The notes: generated by a model not told the origin, from the sequence alone. A stretch of 64,000 nt of DNA from Nitrosospira sp. Is2 (GCF_033095785.1 NZ_CP137134.1:1302001-1366000); one strand, 5' to 3'; numbered from the stretch's first letter, positions 44,026 through 54,365 are shown. Translations and numbers: made by a program.

Positions 44026-45504
44026 TCACTTTAGTTTGTTTCTCAGTATCTCGTTTACCTGCGCGGGATTTGCCTTTCCCTTGCCGGCCTTCATCACCTG
44101 CCCTACGAGGGCATTAAAGGCTTTCTCCTTGCCAGCCTTGAATTCTTCCACCGATTTTCCATTCGCCGCGATAACCTCGGCGATCAGGTTTTCCAGGGCG
44201 CCTGAGTCCGAGATCTGCTTCAATCCCTGCGACTCAATAATTTGATCAGCCAGGCTTTCATCCATTTGCGCGTTCCGGCTCTTCCAGGCCGTTGCCTCGT
44301 CCCTGCGCTTGATCCACATTTGCCTGAACACTTCCTTCGCCATCTTTCCGGAAATCGTACCATCTTTGATACGTGTTAAAAGCTGGGCAAGCTCATTGGG
44401 AGACAGTGGGCAATGATCGAAGGACCTTCCCTCATCATTGAGATAGGCGGAGGTTTCGCCCATCACCCAATTTGCGCACAGTTTCGGGTCGGAAGGAAGT
44501 TTGCGGGCAACGGCTTCAAAATACTCTGCGATATCGCGGTCAGCGGTTAGCGTCGCGGAATCATATGAAGAAAGTCCATAGTCGCGCTCCAGTCGGCTTC
44601 GCATCTGGGATGGTAATTCCGGCGACGCGCTTCGCACTTCCGAAATCCAGTTCTCAGAGATTTCGAGCGGCAGCAAATCCGGATCGGGAAAATAACGGTA
44701 ATCCTGCGCGTCCTCCTTGCTGCGCATGGCTCGGGTTTCATCTTTATCCGGATCGTAGAGCCGGGTTTGCTGCTGAATGATTCCACCTTCCTCGATGATC
44801 TCGATCTGGCGCCTCGCTTCGTGATCTATGGCCTTCTCAAGAAAGCGGAACGAGTTGAGATTTTTTATTTCACAGCGGGTGCCAAGCTTGTCGGATCCGC
44901 TGGGCCGCACCGACACATTGGCGTCGCAGCGGAACGAGCCTTCCTGCATATTACCGTCGCAGATGCCGATCCAGCGTACCAGCGAATGCAAGATTTTGGC
45001 ATAAGCCACTGCTTCTGCGCTGCTGCGCATATCAGGTTCGGAAACGATCTCGAGCAACGGGGTTCCGGCACGATTCAAGTCGATGCCGGTCATGCCGTGA
45101 AAATCCTCGTGCAACGACTTTCCCGCATCTTCCTCCAGATGCGCCCTAACGAGGCGGACCGTCTTCTCCGTTTCGGCGACCTGGAACGTGACAGTGCCGC
45201 CCTCGACCACTGGCAGCTCATATTGGCTGATCTGATACCCTTTGGGCAGATCCGGATAGAAGTAATTTTTCCGCGCAAAGATTGACGGGGAGTTGATTTT
45301 TGCCCCTACCGCCAACCCGAATCTGATTGCGCGCTCGACTGCGCCGCGATTCAAGACAGGCAGGACCCCCGGCAACGCAAGATCCACGGCGCAGGCTTCC
45401 GCGTTCGGCGCGACGCCAAACGCTGTGGATGCGCCTGAGAATATTTTAGACTGGGTCGAGAGTTGCGCGTGAACTTCAAGACCGATCACGGTTTCCCATT
45501 GCAT
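44026..45504 (-). CDS. gatB: Asp-tRNA(Asn)/Glu-tRNA(Gln) amidotransferase subunit B
   Basis: A 492-residue GatB. WETVIGLEVHAQLSTQSKIFSG, DLALPGVLPVLNR, GKSLHEDF, GIDLNRAGTPLLEIVSEPD and the C-terminal GatB/YqeY helices (ELAQLLTRIKDGTISGKMAKEVF) are intact. GatB activates and binds the mischarged tRNA while GatA supplies ammonia. It is the last gene of gatC-gatA-gatB, 93 bases after gatA, and its end converges with the SDR gene. Confidence 0.97.
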   Translation of the reverse strand: MQWETVIGLEVHAQLSTQSKIFSGASTAFGVAPNAEACAVDLALPGVLPVLNRGAVERAIRFGLAVGAKINSPSIFARKNYFYPDLPKGYQISQYELPVVEGGTVTFQVAETEKTVRLVRAHLEEDAGKSLHEDFHGMTGIDLNRAGTPLLEIVSEPDMRSSAEAVAYAKILHSLVRWIGICDGNMQEGSFRCDANVSVRPSGSDKLGTRCEIKNLNSFRFLEKAIDHEARRQIEIIEEGGIIQQQTRLYDPDKDETRAMRSKEDAQDYRYFPDPDLLPLEISENWISEVRSASPELPSQMRSRLERDYGLSSYDSATLTADRDIAEYFEAVARKLPSDPKLCANWVMGETSAYLNDEGRSFDHCPLSPNELAQLLTRIKDGTISGKMAKEVFRQMWIKRRDEATAWKSRNAQMDESLADQIIESQGLKQISDSGALENLIAEVIAANGKSVEEFKAGKEKAFNALVGQVMKAGKGKANPAQVNEILRNKLK

Positions 45505-45597
45505 TAAGAGTACCTCATTTAATTACGAACGCGTATCTGAACTGTCACGAAGCAAATCCACCCGGCAAACCGCTTCTCCTTAACTGACGACTAAAAG

Positions 45598-47064
45598 TTA
45601 GTCGATATTGCCGGGTTCAGCCGGCATACGCGTGTGCCAGTCCGTGGCCAACTGGTATCGGTGCGCCACATTCAACATCTGCGCTTCGGAAAAATAATTT
45701 CCCACGATGTGCAACCCGACCGGCCTGTTTTTATTGCCAAAGCCTACAGGAATCGACATCCCAGGCAAGCCGGCCAGGTTGACAGCGATAGTATAGGCAT
45801 CGGACAAATACATTTGCACCGGGTCGTTGCTTTTCTCGCCCAGATTAAAAGCAACGGTGGGAGAAGTGGGCCCCATTATGATGTCGCACTGCTTGAACGC
45901 CTCCGCAAAATCCTGCGCGATCAGTCGGCGCAGTTTTTGCGCCTGAATATAGTAGGCGTCGTAATACCCGTGCGATAGAACGTAAGTACCGATCAGGATT
46001 CGTCGCTTTACCTCCGCGCCGAAACCATGAGCGCGGCTTTTGCGGTACATGTCGTTGAGGTCGTCGTATTCTGGCGCCCGATATCCATACCGCACGCCGT
46101 CAAAGCGCGAAAGATTGCTCGATGCTTCGGCCGGAGCGAGCACATAGTAAACAGGAACGGAAAGGCTCGTATTGGGCAGCGATACTTCAACCGTTTTTGC
46201 TCCAAGCTTACGATACTCAGCGAGGCTCGCCTCCACCGCGCGGGCCACATCATCGCTTATCTCATCAACAAAATATTCTTTCGGGAGGCCAATACGTAAA
46301 CCATCCAAGGGCTTTTGCAAATCGCGCGTGTAATCTTCCGGCTCGCGCTGGAGGCTGGTCGAATCGCGGGGATCAAACCCCGTCATGACATTCAGCATCA
46401 ATGCCAAATCTTCGGCTGACTTTGCCATGGGTCCGGCTTGATCCAGACTGGAAGCGAAAGCGATCATTCCGTAGCGCGACGCCAGCCCGTAGGTGGGTTT
46501 AAGTCCGGAGATGCCACATAGAGCCGCGGGCTGGCGGATGGAGCCACCAGTATCCGTACCGGTTGCGGCCGGAGCCAGGCGGGCAGCGACCGCACAAGCG
46601 GAACCGCCCGAGCTGCCGCCCGGCACCGCCGCGATATCCCATGGATTCTTTACTGGTCCGTAAAAGGAGGTCTCGTTGCTTGACCCCATGGCGAACTCAT
46701 CCATATTGGTCTTGCCGATGTTAACGGCACCGGCCGCATTGAAACGCTCGATCACCCCGGCGTCGTAGGGCGAAACGAAGTTCGACAGCATCCTTGACCC
46801 ACAGGTGGTGAGCCACCCCTTCGTACAGAAAATATCCTTTTGGGCAATCGGCACGCCGGTCAGAGGCTTTGCCCCGCCGGATGCGATCAGCCTGTCAGCC
46901 GCACGTGCCTGGGCAAGGCTAGTCTCTTCAGAAAGAGTAATGAAGGCGTTGTAGTGCGAATTCAGCGCTTGGGCTCGCTTGAAAAACTCAGCGGTCAACT
47001 CAACGCTGGAAATTTTTTTTGCGGCGAGCAGCGCGGACAGTTGGCTGAGGCTGGCGTTCAACAT
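45598..47064 (-). CDS. gatA: Asp-tRNA(Asn)/Glu-tRNA(Gln) amidotransferase subunit A
   Basis: A 488-residue amidase-signature enzyme that hydrolyses glutamine to supply ammonia to GatB. The Lys-Ser-Ser triad is seen in VPIAQKDIFCTKG and GGSSGGSACAVAA, with the second Ser in GTDTGGSIRQPAALCG. TNMDEFAMGSSNETSFYGP is characteristic of GatA over other amidases. It follows gatC by 81 bases. Confidence 0.97.
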   Translation of the reverse strand: MLNASLSQLSALLAAKKISSVELTAEFFKRAQALNSHYNAFITLSEETSLAQARAADRLIASGGAKPLTGVPIAQKDIFCTKGWLTTCGSRMLSNFVSPYDAGVIERFNAAGAVNIGKTNMDEFAMGSSNETSFYGPVKNPWDIAAVPGGSSGGSACAVAARLAPAATGTDTGGSIRQPAALCGISGLKPTYGLASRYGMIAFASSLDQAGPMAKSAEDLALMLNVMTGFDPRDSTSLQREPEDYTRDLQKPLDGLRIGLPKEYFVDEISDDVARAVEASLAEYRKLGAKTVEVSLPNTSLSVPVYYVLAPAEASSNLSRFDGVRYGYRAPEYDDLNDMYRKSRAHGFGAEVKRRILIGTYVLSHGYYDAYYIQAQKLRRLIAQDFAEAFKQCDIIMGPTSPTVAFNLGEKSNDPVQMYLSDAYTIAVNLAGLPGMSIPVGFGNKNRPVGLHIVGNYFSEAQMLNVAHRYQLATDWHTRMPAEPGNID

Positions 47065-47145
47065 AGGTTTTTCGCAGAATGACGCAAATCCTGAAAGATC
47101 ACGGATGAAAGGTGGAGGGAGGGGGGATGCAGGTCCAAGCAGGTG

Positions 47146-47433
47146 TTATTCGATCACTTTCGGCACCAGGTAAAGCCCAGCTTGGACCTGAGGCGCGATC
47201 GATTGGAACAACTCGCGCTGATCGGTCTCGGTGACCACATCCGGGCGCAGGCGCTGTGTGACATCCTGAGCGTGCGCCATGGGTGCGATTGCGGTCGCAT
47301 CCACCGCCTGCATCTGCTGGATGAGACTGAAAATACCCGATAATTGCCCGAGGACGGTAGCAGCTTCTTCCTCGCCAATTTCAATACGGGCCAAGCTGGC
47401 GACCCGTTTCACATCATCCAGAGAAAGTGACAT
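47146..47433 (-). CDS. gatC: Asp-tRNA(Asn)/Glu-tRNA(Gln) amidotransferase subunit C
   Basis: A 95-residue GatC, the small subunit that stabilises GatA-GatB. SLSLDDVKRVASLARIEI at the N-terminus and LRPDVVTETDQRELFQSIAPQVQAGLYLVPKVIE at the C-terminus (read as two blocks) are family hallmarks. The start at 47433 is preceded by AAGGGA at 10 bases; a 12-codon extension to 47469 is not conserved. It heads the gatCAB operon, divergent from mreB. Confidence 0.93.
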   Translation of the reverse strand: MSLSLDDVKRVASLARIEIGEEEAATVLGQLSGIFSLIQQMQAVDATAIAPMAHAQDVTQRLRPDVVTETDQRELFQSIAPQVQAGLYLVPKVIE

Positions 47434-47558
47434 TGACTCGTTGAATCCCTTTATAACCCTTATATTCAAATAGCTAATAGAGTATCATAGCCCGCCTGAG
47501 GGACGCATTCTTTTCACGCGCTTTTTACCATCGTCGTCTGCACCGGATTCCGTAAATC

Positions 47559-48617
47559 ATGCTTAATTTCATCAACAATAATGTACTGAGGGGTTATTTT
47601 TCGACTGACATGGCGATAGATCTGGGAACGGCCAATACCCTGATTTACGTTCGCGGTCAGGGCATCGTGCTGAACGAACCCTCAGTGGTGGCGATACGTC
47701 AGGATGGCGGACCCAATGGCAAAAAGATAATTCAGCAAGTCGGGCTGGCGGCCAAGCAAATGCTGGGACGCACCCCGGGTAACATTACCGCTATTCGCCC
47801 CATGAAGGATGGCGTCATTGCCGACTTCACGGTTACTGAACAGATGCTGAAACACTTCATCAAGAAAGTGAATCCGCCCCGGCTATTTTCCGCCAATCCC
47901 CGCATCGTTATTTGCGTTCCCTATGGCTCTACTCAAGTCGAGCGCCGCGCTATTCGCGAAGCGGCGTACGGCGCCGGAGCGCGCAAGGTGGAATTGATCG
48001 AGGAACCGATGGCGGCAGCCATCGGGGCAAATCTGCCGGTCGAGGAAGCAACAGGATCGATGGTGGTCGATATAGGTGGCGGCACGACAGAAGTGGGCGT
48101 GATTTCGTTGGGCGGTATCGTATATTCCAATTCAGTGCGAGTTGGCGGCGACAAGTTCGACGAGGCAATTATTAATTATATCCGTCGCAATTATGGGATG
48201 TTGATCGGCGAGGTGACCGCCGAATTAATCAAGAAGGAGATCGGGTCAGCGTTTCCGGGTTCGGAAGTAAGGGAAATGGAAGTTAAAGGACGCAACCTGG
48301 CGGAAGGAATACCGCGCAGCTTTACGATTTCGAGCAACGAAATACTGGAGGCGCTGACCGACCCCCTCAATAGTATCGTCAGCGCGGTTAAATCTGCCTT
48401 GGAGCATACCCTGCCCGAACTCGGTGCGGACATTGCCGAAAAGGGAATGGTGCTAACCGGTGGCGGCGCCTTGCTGCGCGATATCGACCGTTTACTCATG
48501 GAAGAGACCGGATTGTCCGTCATAATTGCGGAAGATCCGCTCACCTGCGTAGTGCGAGGATCTGGAATTGCGCTAGAAAACATGGATCAGCTGGTCGGCA
48601 TATTCGCCAGCGATTAG
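47559..48617 (+). CDS. mreB: Rod-shape-determining protein MreB
   Basis: A 352-residue bacterial actin that guides the elongasome along the inner membrane. The phosphate-1 loop IDLGTANTLIYVRGQGIVLNEPS (split about 21-43), the phosphate-2 loop VVDIGGGTTEVGVISLGG and VLTGGGALLRDIDRLL are intact. A hydrophobic N-terminus MLNFINN precedes the actin fold. It begins the mreBCD-mrdA-rodA-rlpA operon; 125 bases separate it from the divergent gatC. Confidence 0.97.
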   Translation: MLNFINNNVLRGYFSTDMAIDLGTANTLIYVRGQGIVLNEPSVVAIRQDGGPNGKKIIQQVGLAAKQMLGRTPGNITAIRPMKDGVIADFTVTEQMLKHFIKKVNPPRLFSANPRIVICVPYGSTQVERRAIREAAYGAGARKVELIEEPMAAAIGANLPVEEATGSMVVDIGGGTTEVGVISLGGIVYSNSVRVGGDKFDEAIINYIRRNYGMLIGEVTAELIKKEIGSAFPGSEVREMEVKGRNLAEGIPRSFTISSNEILEALTDPLNSIVSAVKSALEHTLPELGADIAEKGMVLTGGGALLRDIDRLLMEETGLSVIIAEDPLTCVVRGSGIALENMDQLVGIFASD

Positions 48618-48681
48618 ACGGGATACTCGGGTTGGCGCCTGACCGGACAAGGCTTGACTTGGAAACCGCGAAACCTGGAAC

Positions 48682-49587
48682 GTGATGGAAACGGCCCCGC
48701 AGTTTTTCCGGCACGGCCCCAGTCTCCTGGCCCGTCTGGTCTTTTTCGTAATGCTGTCATTGATCCTGATGGCCGTGGACACCCGGTTTAAGTATGTAGC
48801 CGAAGTCCGCCAGGTTTTATCTGCGGTGATCTATCCCCTTCAGAAGCTCGCTAATATTCCCGTCGCGGTTTATGACAACATAAGCGAATTCTTTGTCGGG
48901 CACCAACTGGCCGGGGAGAATGCGGAACTCCGTCAACAGAAACTCTTCGACCAGGAGCAACTCCAGCGATTGCAAGCGCTTGAAGCCGAAAACGTGCATT
49001 TGCGCAAGCTTCTGGATGCCGCGCAGCGAGTCCACGGCAAGGCAGTCATGGCTGAAATCCTGCACATTCCACGCGACCCCTTCAACCGCAAGGTCATGCT
49101 TGACAAGGGCAGCCAAAGCGGAATTCAGCCGGGGCAGGTCGTGGTGGACGATGCCGGAGTAGTGGGACAGGTTACCCGCAACTATCCGTGGGTATCCGAA
49201 GTGACGCTTATTACGGATAAGGACCATTCGGTGCCGGTCCAGGTCGTGCGCAATGGCTTGCGCTCAGTCGTATCAGGGACCGGAAAGGATGCAACGCTCG
49301 AGCTGCGTTATATGGCGGGCAACACCGATATTCAGGAGGGCGATTCACTAATAACCTCGGGAATAGACGGGGTCTATCCGCCCGGGCTACCCGTTGCGGT
49401 GGTTTCGAAGATAGAGCGGAATCCCACTTATGTCTTTGCCCGGGTTACCTGCATACCCGTTGCCGGCGTCGCAAACAACCGCCAGCTGCTGATCCTGTCC
49501 ATGCTGCCGCCGGCTCCCGAGATCCCCGCGGAGGCGATCGAAATGAAGCCCAATAACAAGAAACGGGAAAAAGTTGGCATTCGCTAA
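48682..49587 (+). CDS. mreC: Rod-shape-determining protein MreC
   Basis: A 301-residue bitopic protein: a cytoplasmic start, one membrane segment (about 14-34, LARLVFFVMLSLILMAVDT), a coiled coil (about 70-110, ENAELRQQKLFDQEQLQRLQ) and a periplasmic beta domain with MLDKGSQSGIQPGQVVVDDAG and DSLITSGIDGVYPPGLPV. It bridges MreB and MrdA/RodA. It overlaps mreD by 14 bases. Confidence 0.95.
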   Translation: MMETAPQFFRHGPSLLARLVFFVMLSLILMAVDTRFKYVAEVRQVLSAVIYPLQKLANIPVAVYDNISEFFVGHQLAGENAELRQQKLFDQEQLQRLQALEAENVHLRKLLDAAQRVHGKAVMAEILHIPRDPFNRKVMLDKGSQSGIQPGQVVVDDAGVVGQVTRNYPWVSEVTLITDKDHSVPVQVVRNGLRSVVSGTGKDATLELRYMAGNTDIQEGDSLITSGIDGVYPPGLPVAVVSKIERNPTYVFARVTCIPVAGVANNRQLLILSMLPPAPEIPAEAIEMKPNNKKREKVGIR

Positions 49588-50095
49588 TCACCCTAAACAG
49601 GAAATCCTTCTGCCGGTAAAAGGTTCCGTCATTGTAGTCAGCTTGACGCTGGCGCTAGTGCTGAATCTGCTGCCGCTGAAAGGCCTGGCGATGGCGTTAT
49701 GGCCGGATTTCGTAGCCATGGCGATACTCTACTGGTGTATCAACCAACCGCAGCGTGCCGGTATCAGCATGGCCTTCGTCATGGGTCTTCTAACGGATAT
49801 CGGCAACGCCAGCACATTTGGCCAGCACGCCCTCGCATATAGCGTAATGGCATTTGTCGCGTTGGCGTTCCACCGGCGTTTCAGCATTTTCGGCGTCTGG
49901 AAGCAGGCGCCACAAATAGGATTGATTTTACTTGCAGGTCAATTCATCATGCTTCTAACCGGACTTCTGGATGGGTCCCAGTTTCCAGGTCGCGATTTCT
50001 TTCTTCCCAGCATTACCGGAACGCTGTTGTGGCCATTCTTCTCCTCGTTATTGAGAATGCCGCAGAAGCCCAGGTCTGATAACGATGTACGATGA
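49574..50095 (+). CDS. mreD: Rod-shape-determining protein MreD
   Basis: A 173-residue protein with five or six membrane segments (VIVVSLTLALVLNLLPL, LWPDFVAMAILYWC, AFVMGLLTDIGNASTFGQHA and others), typical of MreD. It starts at a TTG (49574) inside the mreC end, so translation is probably coupled. Its stop overlaps the mrdA ATG as ATGA. Confidence 0.93.
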   Translation: MAFANHPKQEILLPVKGSVIVVSLTLALVLNLLPLKGLAMALWPDFVAMAILYWCINQPQRAGISMAFVMGLLTDIGNASTFGQHALAYSVMAFVALAFHRRFSIFGVWKQAPQIGLILLAGQFIMLLTGLLDGSQFPGRDFFLPSITGTLLWPFFSSLLRMPQKPRSDNDVR

Positions 50096-52002
50096 GCCGC
50101 ACGGTAGAGCTTCGTAATCATCCGCGCGAGTTGCAACGTTTTCAGTTGCGGCTCGCCGTCAGCGCAGGGTTCGTGCTGTTGCTGTTCCTCGTGTTGTTCG
50201 CGCGCTTCTTCTATCTCCAGGTATCTCAACGTGAGCACTACCACACATTGGCGGAAGCCAACCGTATCTCTATCGCGCCAATCGTACCGAACCGGGGATT
50301 GATATTCGACCGCAATGGCGAAGTGCTTGCGCATAACTATTCCGCTTACACACTTGAGATTGTTCCGAGCAAGGTGGCCAACCTTGAGGATCTCATTAAC
50401 GAGTTGTCCACCGTGGTCGAGATCGCCGCGCGTGACCGTAAGCGGTTCAAGAAACTGATGGACGAGAGCAAGAGATTCGAGAGCCTTCCCATCCGTACAC
50501 GCCTGACGGACGTTGAAGTTGCGCGCTTTGCCGCGAATCGTTATCGTTTTCCTGGGGTTGAAATCAAGGCACGTTTATTCCGTCAATATCCCAAGGGGGA
50601 AATGGCGTCGCACGTCATAGGGTATATTGGTCGTATCAATGACAAGGATCTGGAGCAACTGGAGGCCAACAACGGGCTGGCCAATTATCGCGGTTCGCAA
50701 TACATGGGCAAGATCGGTATCGAGCAGAGTTATGAAAATGAGCTGCACGGTATCACCGGCTTCGAGGAAATGGAAACCGACGCCGCCGGAAGAGTGATCC
50801 GGGTGATATCCCGCACACCTCCGATTTCTGGCAATAACCTCACGCTATCACTCGATTCCAAATTGCAGGAGGTGGCGGAAAGGGCATTTGGCGACCGGCG
50901 CGGAGCACTGGTTGCGATTGAGCCCGAAACTGGCGACGTGCTCGCCTTCGTCAGCAAACCCGGTTTCGACCCCAATCTCTTTGTCGATGGCATTGACTCG
51001 GAAAATTGGGATCTGCTGAACAATTCCATCGACCGGCCGCTTAATAACCGTGCATTGCGCGGGTTGTACCCGCCGGGTTCCACATTCAAGCCGTTCATGG
51101 CGCTGGCTGGCCTGGAGCTCAAGAAACGCGCAACTCAACATTCCATTGATGATCCCGGTTACTTCAGTCTGCCGGGCAGCACGCACCGCTTCCGGGACTG
51201 GAAAGCTGGGGGCCACGGCGTCGTGGATCTCCACAAGTCTCTGGTCGTATCCTGTGACACGTATTACTACGCGCTTGCCAATGACCTCGGCATCGACAAT
51301 ATCTACAACTTCATTGGCCAGTTCGGGCTGGGAAAGAAAACCGGAATCGATATCGATGGCGAAGTGAGCGGCCTGTTACCGTCCCAGGAATGGAAAATGA
51401 AGCGGTACAAGCAGAAGTGGTACGCGGGCGATACGATCTCCGTGGGCATAGGTCAAGGCTACAATTTGACTACGCCCCTGCAACTGGCTTTCGCGACCGC
51501 GGTCCTGGCCGGCAAAGGGACCGCGTTCCGGCCGCATCTGGTAAAGAATGTCCTGGGCAACAACAATGAAGTACTGCGCGAGATCGCCACACATCCGCTA
51601 TACACGCTGGACCTCAGTCCCGGTAATTTGCAGGCGGTGCAAAACGCGCTCGTGGACGTAACCCGGCCGGGAGGCACTGCCGCGCTTGCCGGCGCTGGCG
51701 CCGGCTATACTTTTGCCGGAAAAACCGGTACTTCGCAAGTGGTGGGCATCAAGCAGGGCGAAAAATATGTGGAAAGCAAGGTACAGGACCGCCATCGCGA
51801 CCACGCGCTGTTCATTACCTACGCCCCGGCTGAAAATCCAAAAATTGCCCTGTCGGTGCTCGTTGAAAATGGCGGGCATGGCGGCGCCGCCGCTGCGCCG
51901 ATCGCAAGGGTAGTAATGGACTACTATCTGCTCGGCAAGCTGCCTGAAGCGGAGGCAGCAAAACCCGTCGCCCAGACTGATGAGGAGGGCGAGCATGACT
52001 AA
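50092..52002 (+). CDS. mrdA: Penicillin-binding protein 2 (elongation transpeptidase)
   Basis: A 636-residue class B PBP anchored by one membrane segment (about 20-41). The transpeptidase motifs are SxxK in YPPGSTFKPFMA (about residue 328), SxN-type SCDTYYY and KTGT in FAGKTGTSQVVG (about 543). PIVPNRGLIFDRNGEVLAHN begins the pedestal domain. It cross-links peptidoglycan during side-wall growth with RodA. Length is normal; it overlaps mreD by 4 bases and the rodA start by 8. Confidence 0.96.
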   Translation: MSRTVELRNHPRELQRFQLRLAVSAGFVLLLFLVLFARFFYLQVSQREHYHTLAEANRISIAPIVPNRGLIFDRNGEVLAHNYSAYTLEIVPSKVANLEDLINELSTVVEIAARDRKRFKKLMDESKRFESLPIRTRLTDVEVARFAANRYRFPGVEIKARLFRQYPKGEMASHVIGYIGRINDKDLEQLEANNGLANYRGSQYMGKIGIEQSYENELHGITGFEEMETDAAGRVIRVISRTPPISGNNLTLSLDSKLQEVAERAFGDRRGALVAIEPETGDVLAFVSKPGFDPNLFVDGIDSENWDLLNNSIDRPLNNRALRGLYPPGSTFKPFMALAGLELKKRATQHSIDDPGYFSLPGSTHRFRDWKAGGHGVVDLHKSLVVSCDTYYYALANDLGIDNIYNFIGQFGLGKKTGIDIDGEVSGLLPSQEWKMKRYKQKWYAGDTISVGIGQGYNLTTPLQLAFATAVLAGKGTAFRPHLVKNVLGNNNEVLREIATHPLYTLDLSPGNLQAVQNALVDVTRPGGTAALAGAGAGYTFAGKTGTSQVVGIKQGEKYVESKVQDRHRDHALFITYAPAENPKIALSVLVENGGHGGAAAAPIARVVMDYYLLGKLPEAEAAKPVAQTDEEGEHD

Positions 52003-53095
52003 ACCCCTGCGGCTCTGGCACTACCTCACGCGTTACGTTGACGGGGTTCTGTTGAGCGGTATCCTGTTGCTCATGCTGACCGGTCTTTTCACTTTGTACA
52101 GCGCCACAGACGCGAACCTTAACCGGGTCACCAATCAGGCGGTCAATATGCTGGTAGCGCTTAGCATTATGTGGCTGGTGGCAAACATTCCGCTCCAGCA
52201 TATCATGCGCATCGCGTTGCCCATTTACATGACGGGGCTCCTGCTGCTGCTGGGCGTTGCGCTGTTCGGCGAGATCAACAACGGCGCGAGGCGCTGGCTA
52301 AACATTGGCGTAACGCGCATACAGCCTTCGGAACTGATGAAAATAGCGGTGCCGCTGATGATGGCGTGGTATTTTGACAAGCATGAAGCCACGTTGCGAC
52401 TGAGAGACTATGCGGTCGCAACGTTGCTCCTGTTGCTGCCGGTCGTAATGATCTTGCGTCAGCCCGATTTGGGCACCGCGTTGTTGATTGCTTCGAGTGG
52501 TTTTTTTGTCTTGTTTCTCACCGGGCTTTCCTGGCGCATCATGGCCGGGTTGGCGGTTGCGGGTCTGGGTAGCCTACCGGTGCTGTGGTCGATGATGCAC
52601 GATTATCAACGCCGTCGTGTCATGACCCTGCTTGACCCTACGCAGGATGCGCTTGGGGCTGGCTACCACAGCATTCAATCCACCATCGCCATCGGTTCGG
52701 GAGGCGCGCTGGGCAAGGGCTGGCAGCAGGGAACCCAAACCCATCTTGACTTCCTTCCAGAGAAAAGCACCGATTTCATCTTTGCAGTATTTTCCGAGGA
52801 ATTCGGTCTCGTCGGTAATTCACTGCTATTGCTCTTGTACCTCGCGGTGATTGCCCGCGGCATGGTTATTGCGGCCAATGCCTCAACTCAGTTTACCCGT
52901 TTGATTGCTGGATCGATCACGCTCACGTTTGCGACCTATATTTTCGTGAACATCGGTATGGTGATCGGTATTCTGCCGGTGGTGGGAGTCCCTTTGCCGC
53001 TGATCAGCTACGGCGGCACCTCGATGGTGACAATGCTGCTGGGATTTGGTATTTTGATGAGCATACAAATGCATCCGAAACTGGTGAAGACGTGA
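51995..53095 (+). CDS. rodA: Peptidoglycan glycosyltransferase RodA
   Basis: A 366-residue SEDS-family protein with about ten membrane segments. Marks are LFTLYSATDANLNRVTNQ, NNGARRWLNIGVTRIQPSELMK, RQPDLGTALL and GVPLPLISYGGTSMVTMLLGFG. It polymerises lipid II with MrdA. The ATG at 51995 follows GAGGAGGGC; an upstream ATG at 51980 is ahead of the ribosome site. It is followed directly by rlpA with a stop-start overlap. Confidence 0.95.
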   Translation: MTKPLRLWHYLTRYVDGVLLSGILLLMLTGLFTLYSATDANLNRVTNQAVNMLVALSIMWLVANIPLQHIMRIALPIYMTGLLLLLGVALFGEINNGARRWLNIGVTRIQPSELMKIAVPLMMAWYFDKHEATLRLRDYAVATLLLLLPVVMILRQPDLGTALLIASSGFFVLFLTGLSWRIMAGLAVAGLGSLPVLWSMMHDYQRRRVMTLLDPTQDALGAGYHSIQSTIAIGSGGALGKGWQQGTQTHLDFLPEKSTDFIFAVFSEEFGLVGNSLLLLLYLAVIARGMVIAANASTQFTRLIAGSITLTFATYIFVNIGMVIGILPVVGVPLPLISYGGTSMVTMLLGFGILMSIQMHPKLVKT

Positions 53096-54207
53096 ACGAC
53101 ATCAATCCGGGATCAAATTTGTGGTCGGCTAGCGTGACCTCGTCCACGCGGATTATCGCGGGCACCCTCATTATTTTCTTGGCTGGCTGCGGCAGCGTCC
53201 TGAAACGGGACGTGCCGGGGAAAGGCACTTCCGCCAGCGGCGCCATCTCAAGCGCGGCAAAACGGGGCGGTTATTATCTGGACGACGGCCCGGGCCATAA
53301 CCCACCGCCCGACCTGGCCTCGATCCCGGATGCTACCCCCCGCGATGAGCCGTTGCGCCCTGCTAACATGAGGCCATATGTCGCTTTAGGGAAATGGTAT
53401 ACGCCTAGAACGATCCTCGAGCCATACCGGGAGAAAGGAATCGCGTCCTGGTATGGCCGCCGCTACCACGGACTGAAGACGGCGTCCGGAGAACTATACG
53501 ACATGTATGGGATGACTGCTGCGCATCCCACTTTGCCGATACCCAGCTATGCGCGCGTCACCAATATACGCAACGGTCGATCGGTGGTAGTGCGCGTCAA
53601 CGATCGCGGGCCCTTTCTCTCGGAACGGCTTATTGACCTCTCGTACACAGCCGCGTACAAACTCGACGTACTGGGTGGCGGAAGTGCCTGGGTGGAAGTG
53701 GAAACCATCCTACCAGGCGCAACAACCGCTATGCAGGTTGCCGCGGCGCAAGCTTCTGCTCGAGGTTCGGGTTCCACCGGGAAGCCCGCGCGCACCTCAA
53801 ATGCCGAACGCTTACCTTCTCATACAGTCACGGCGGTCGGGGAAAAAGGAAACTTGTCGTCGGCCGCCGAGCAACAGAAGGAAGAGGACGGACCTGACTT
53901 GTTCGAAATCACTGACCCACCGGCGCAATACGGCACGACCGTTTCCGGTTCCGGGGAAGGACCCGCCACAACAGACGCAGGGGGAATTTACCTGCAACTG
54001 GGCGCATTCAGCGCCTACGATAATGCCGATAATTTTTTGGCGCGCATGCGCGCCGAGCTCCCCACGGTCAATGCGCTGGGCATCATTGCCAAAGATGGCT
54101 TGTTCAAGGTTCATGCCGGACCTTATCCGGATCAAACCATGGCCAGGCAGGCAGCCGATAAAATCGCGCAGAGCTTATCCATCCGACCGTTATTGCTGAC
54201 GCGATAA
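53092..54207 (+). CDS. rlpA: Septal-ring lytic transglycosylase RlpA (SPOR-domain lipoprotein)
   Basis: A 371-residue outer-membrane lipoprotein starting at GTG, with lipobox LAGC (Cys33) after an unusually long n-region. The double-psi beta-barrel (about 113-205) holds GIASWYGRRYHGLKTASGE and VRVNDRGPFLSERLIDLSY with the catalytic Asp. A low-complexity linker (about 210-295) leads to a SPOR domain (about 300-371, YLQLGAFSAYDNADNFLARM) that binds denuded glycans at the septum. It is the last gene of the rod-shape operon. Confidence 0.92.
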   Translation: MNDINPGSNLWSASVTSSTRIIAGTLIIFLAGCGSVLKRDVPGKGTSASGAISSAAKRGGYYLDDGPGHNPPPDLASIPDATPRDEPLRPANMRPYVALGKWYTPRTILEPYREKGIASWYGRRYHGLKTASGELYDMYGMTAAHPTLPIPSYARVTNIRNGRSVVVRVNDRGPFLSERLIDLSYTAAYKLDVLGGGSAWVEVETILPGATTAMQVAAAQASARGSGSTGKPARTSNAERLPSHTVTAVGEKGNLSSAAEQQKEEDGPDLFEITDPPAQYGTTVSGSGEGPATTDAGGIYLQLGAFSAYDNADNFLARMRAELPTVNALGIIAKDGLFKVHAGPYPDQTMARQAADKIAQSLSIRPLLLTR

Positions 54208-54365
54208 ATCCCCGACGCAGCGATTCACTTTCACACATGGGTTTAGCCCTTGAGGTCGAAGTGACGACGATCAGCTCGACTTCCCTGATAGCCAAATCGC
54301 ATCACCCTTGATAAAATCGCCGCTTCCATCGATTAAAACTCAGCCCATCATACTCAGGATCAACC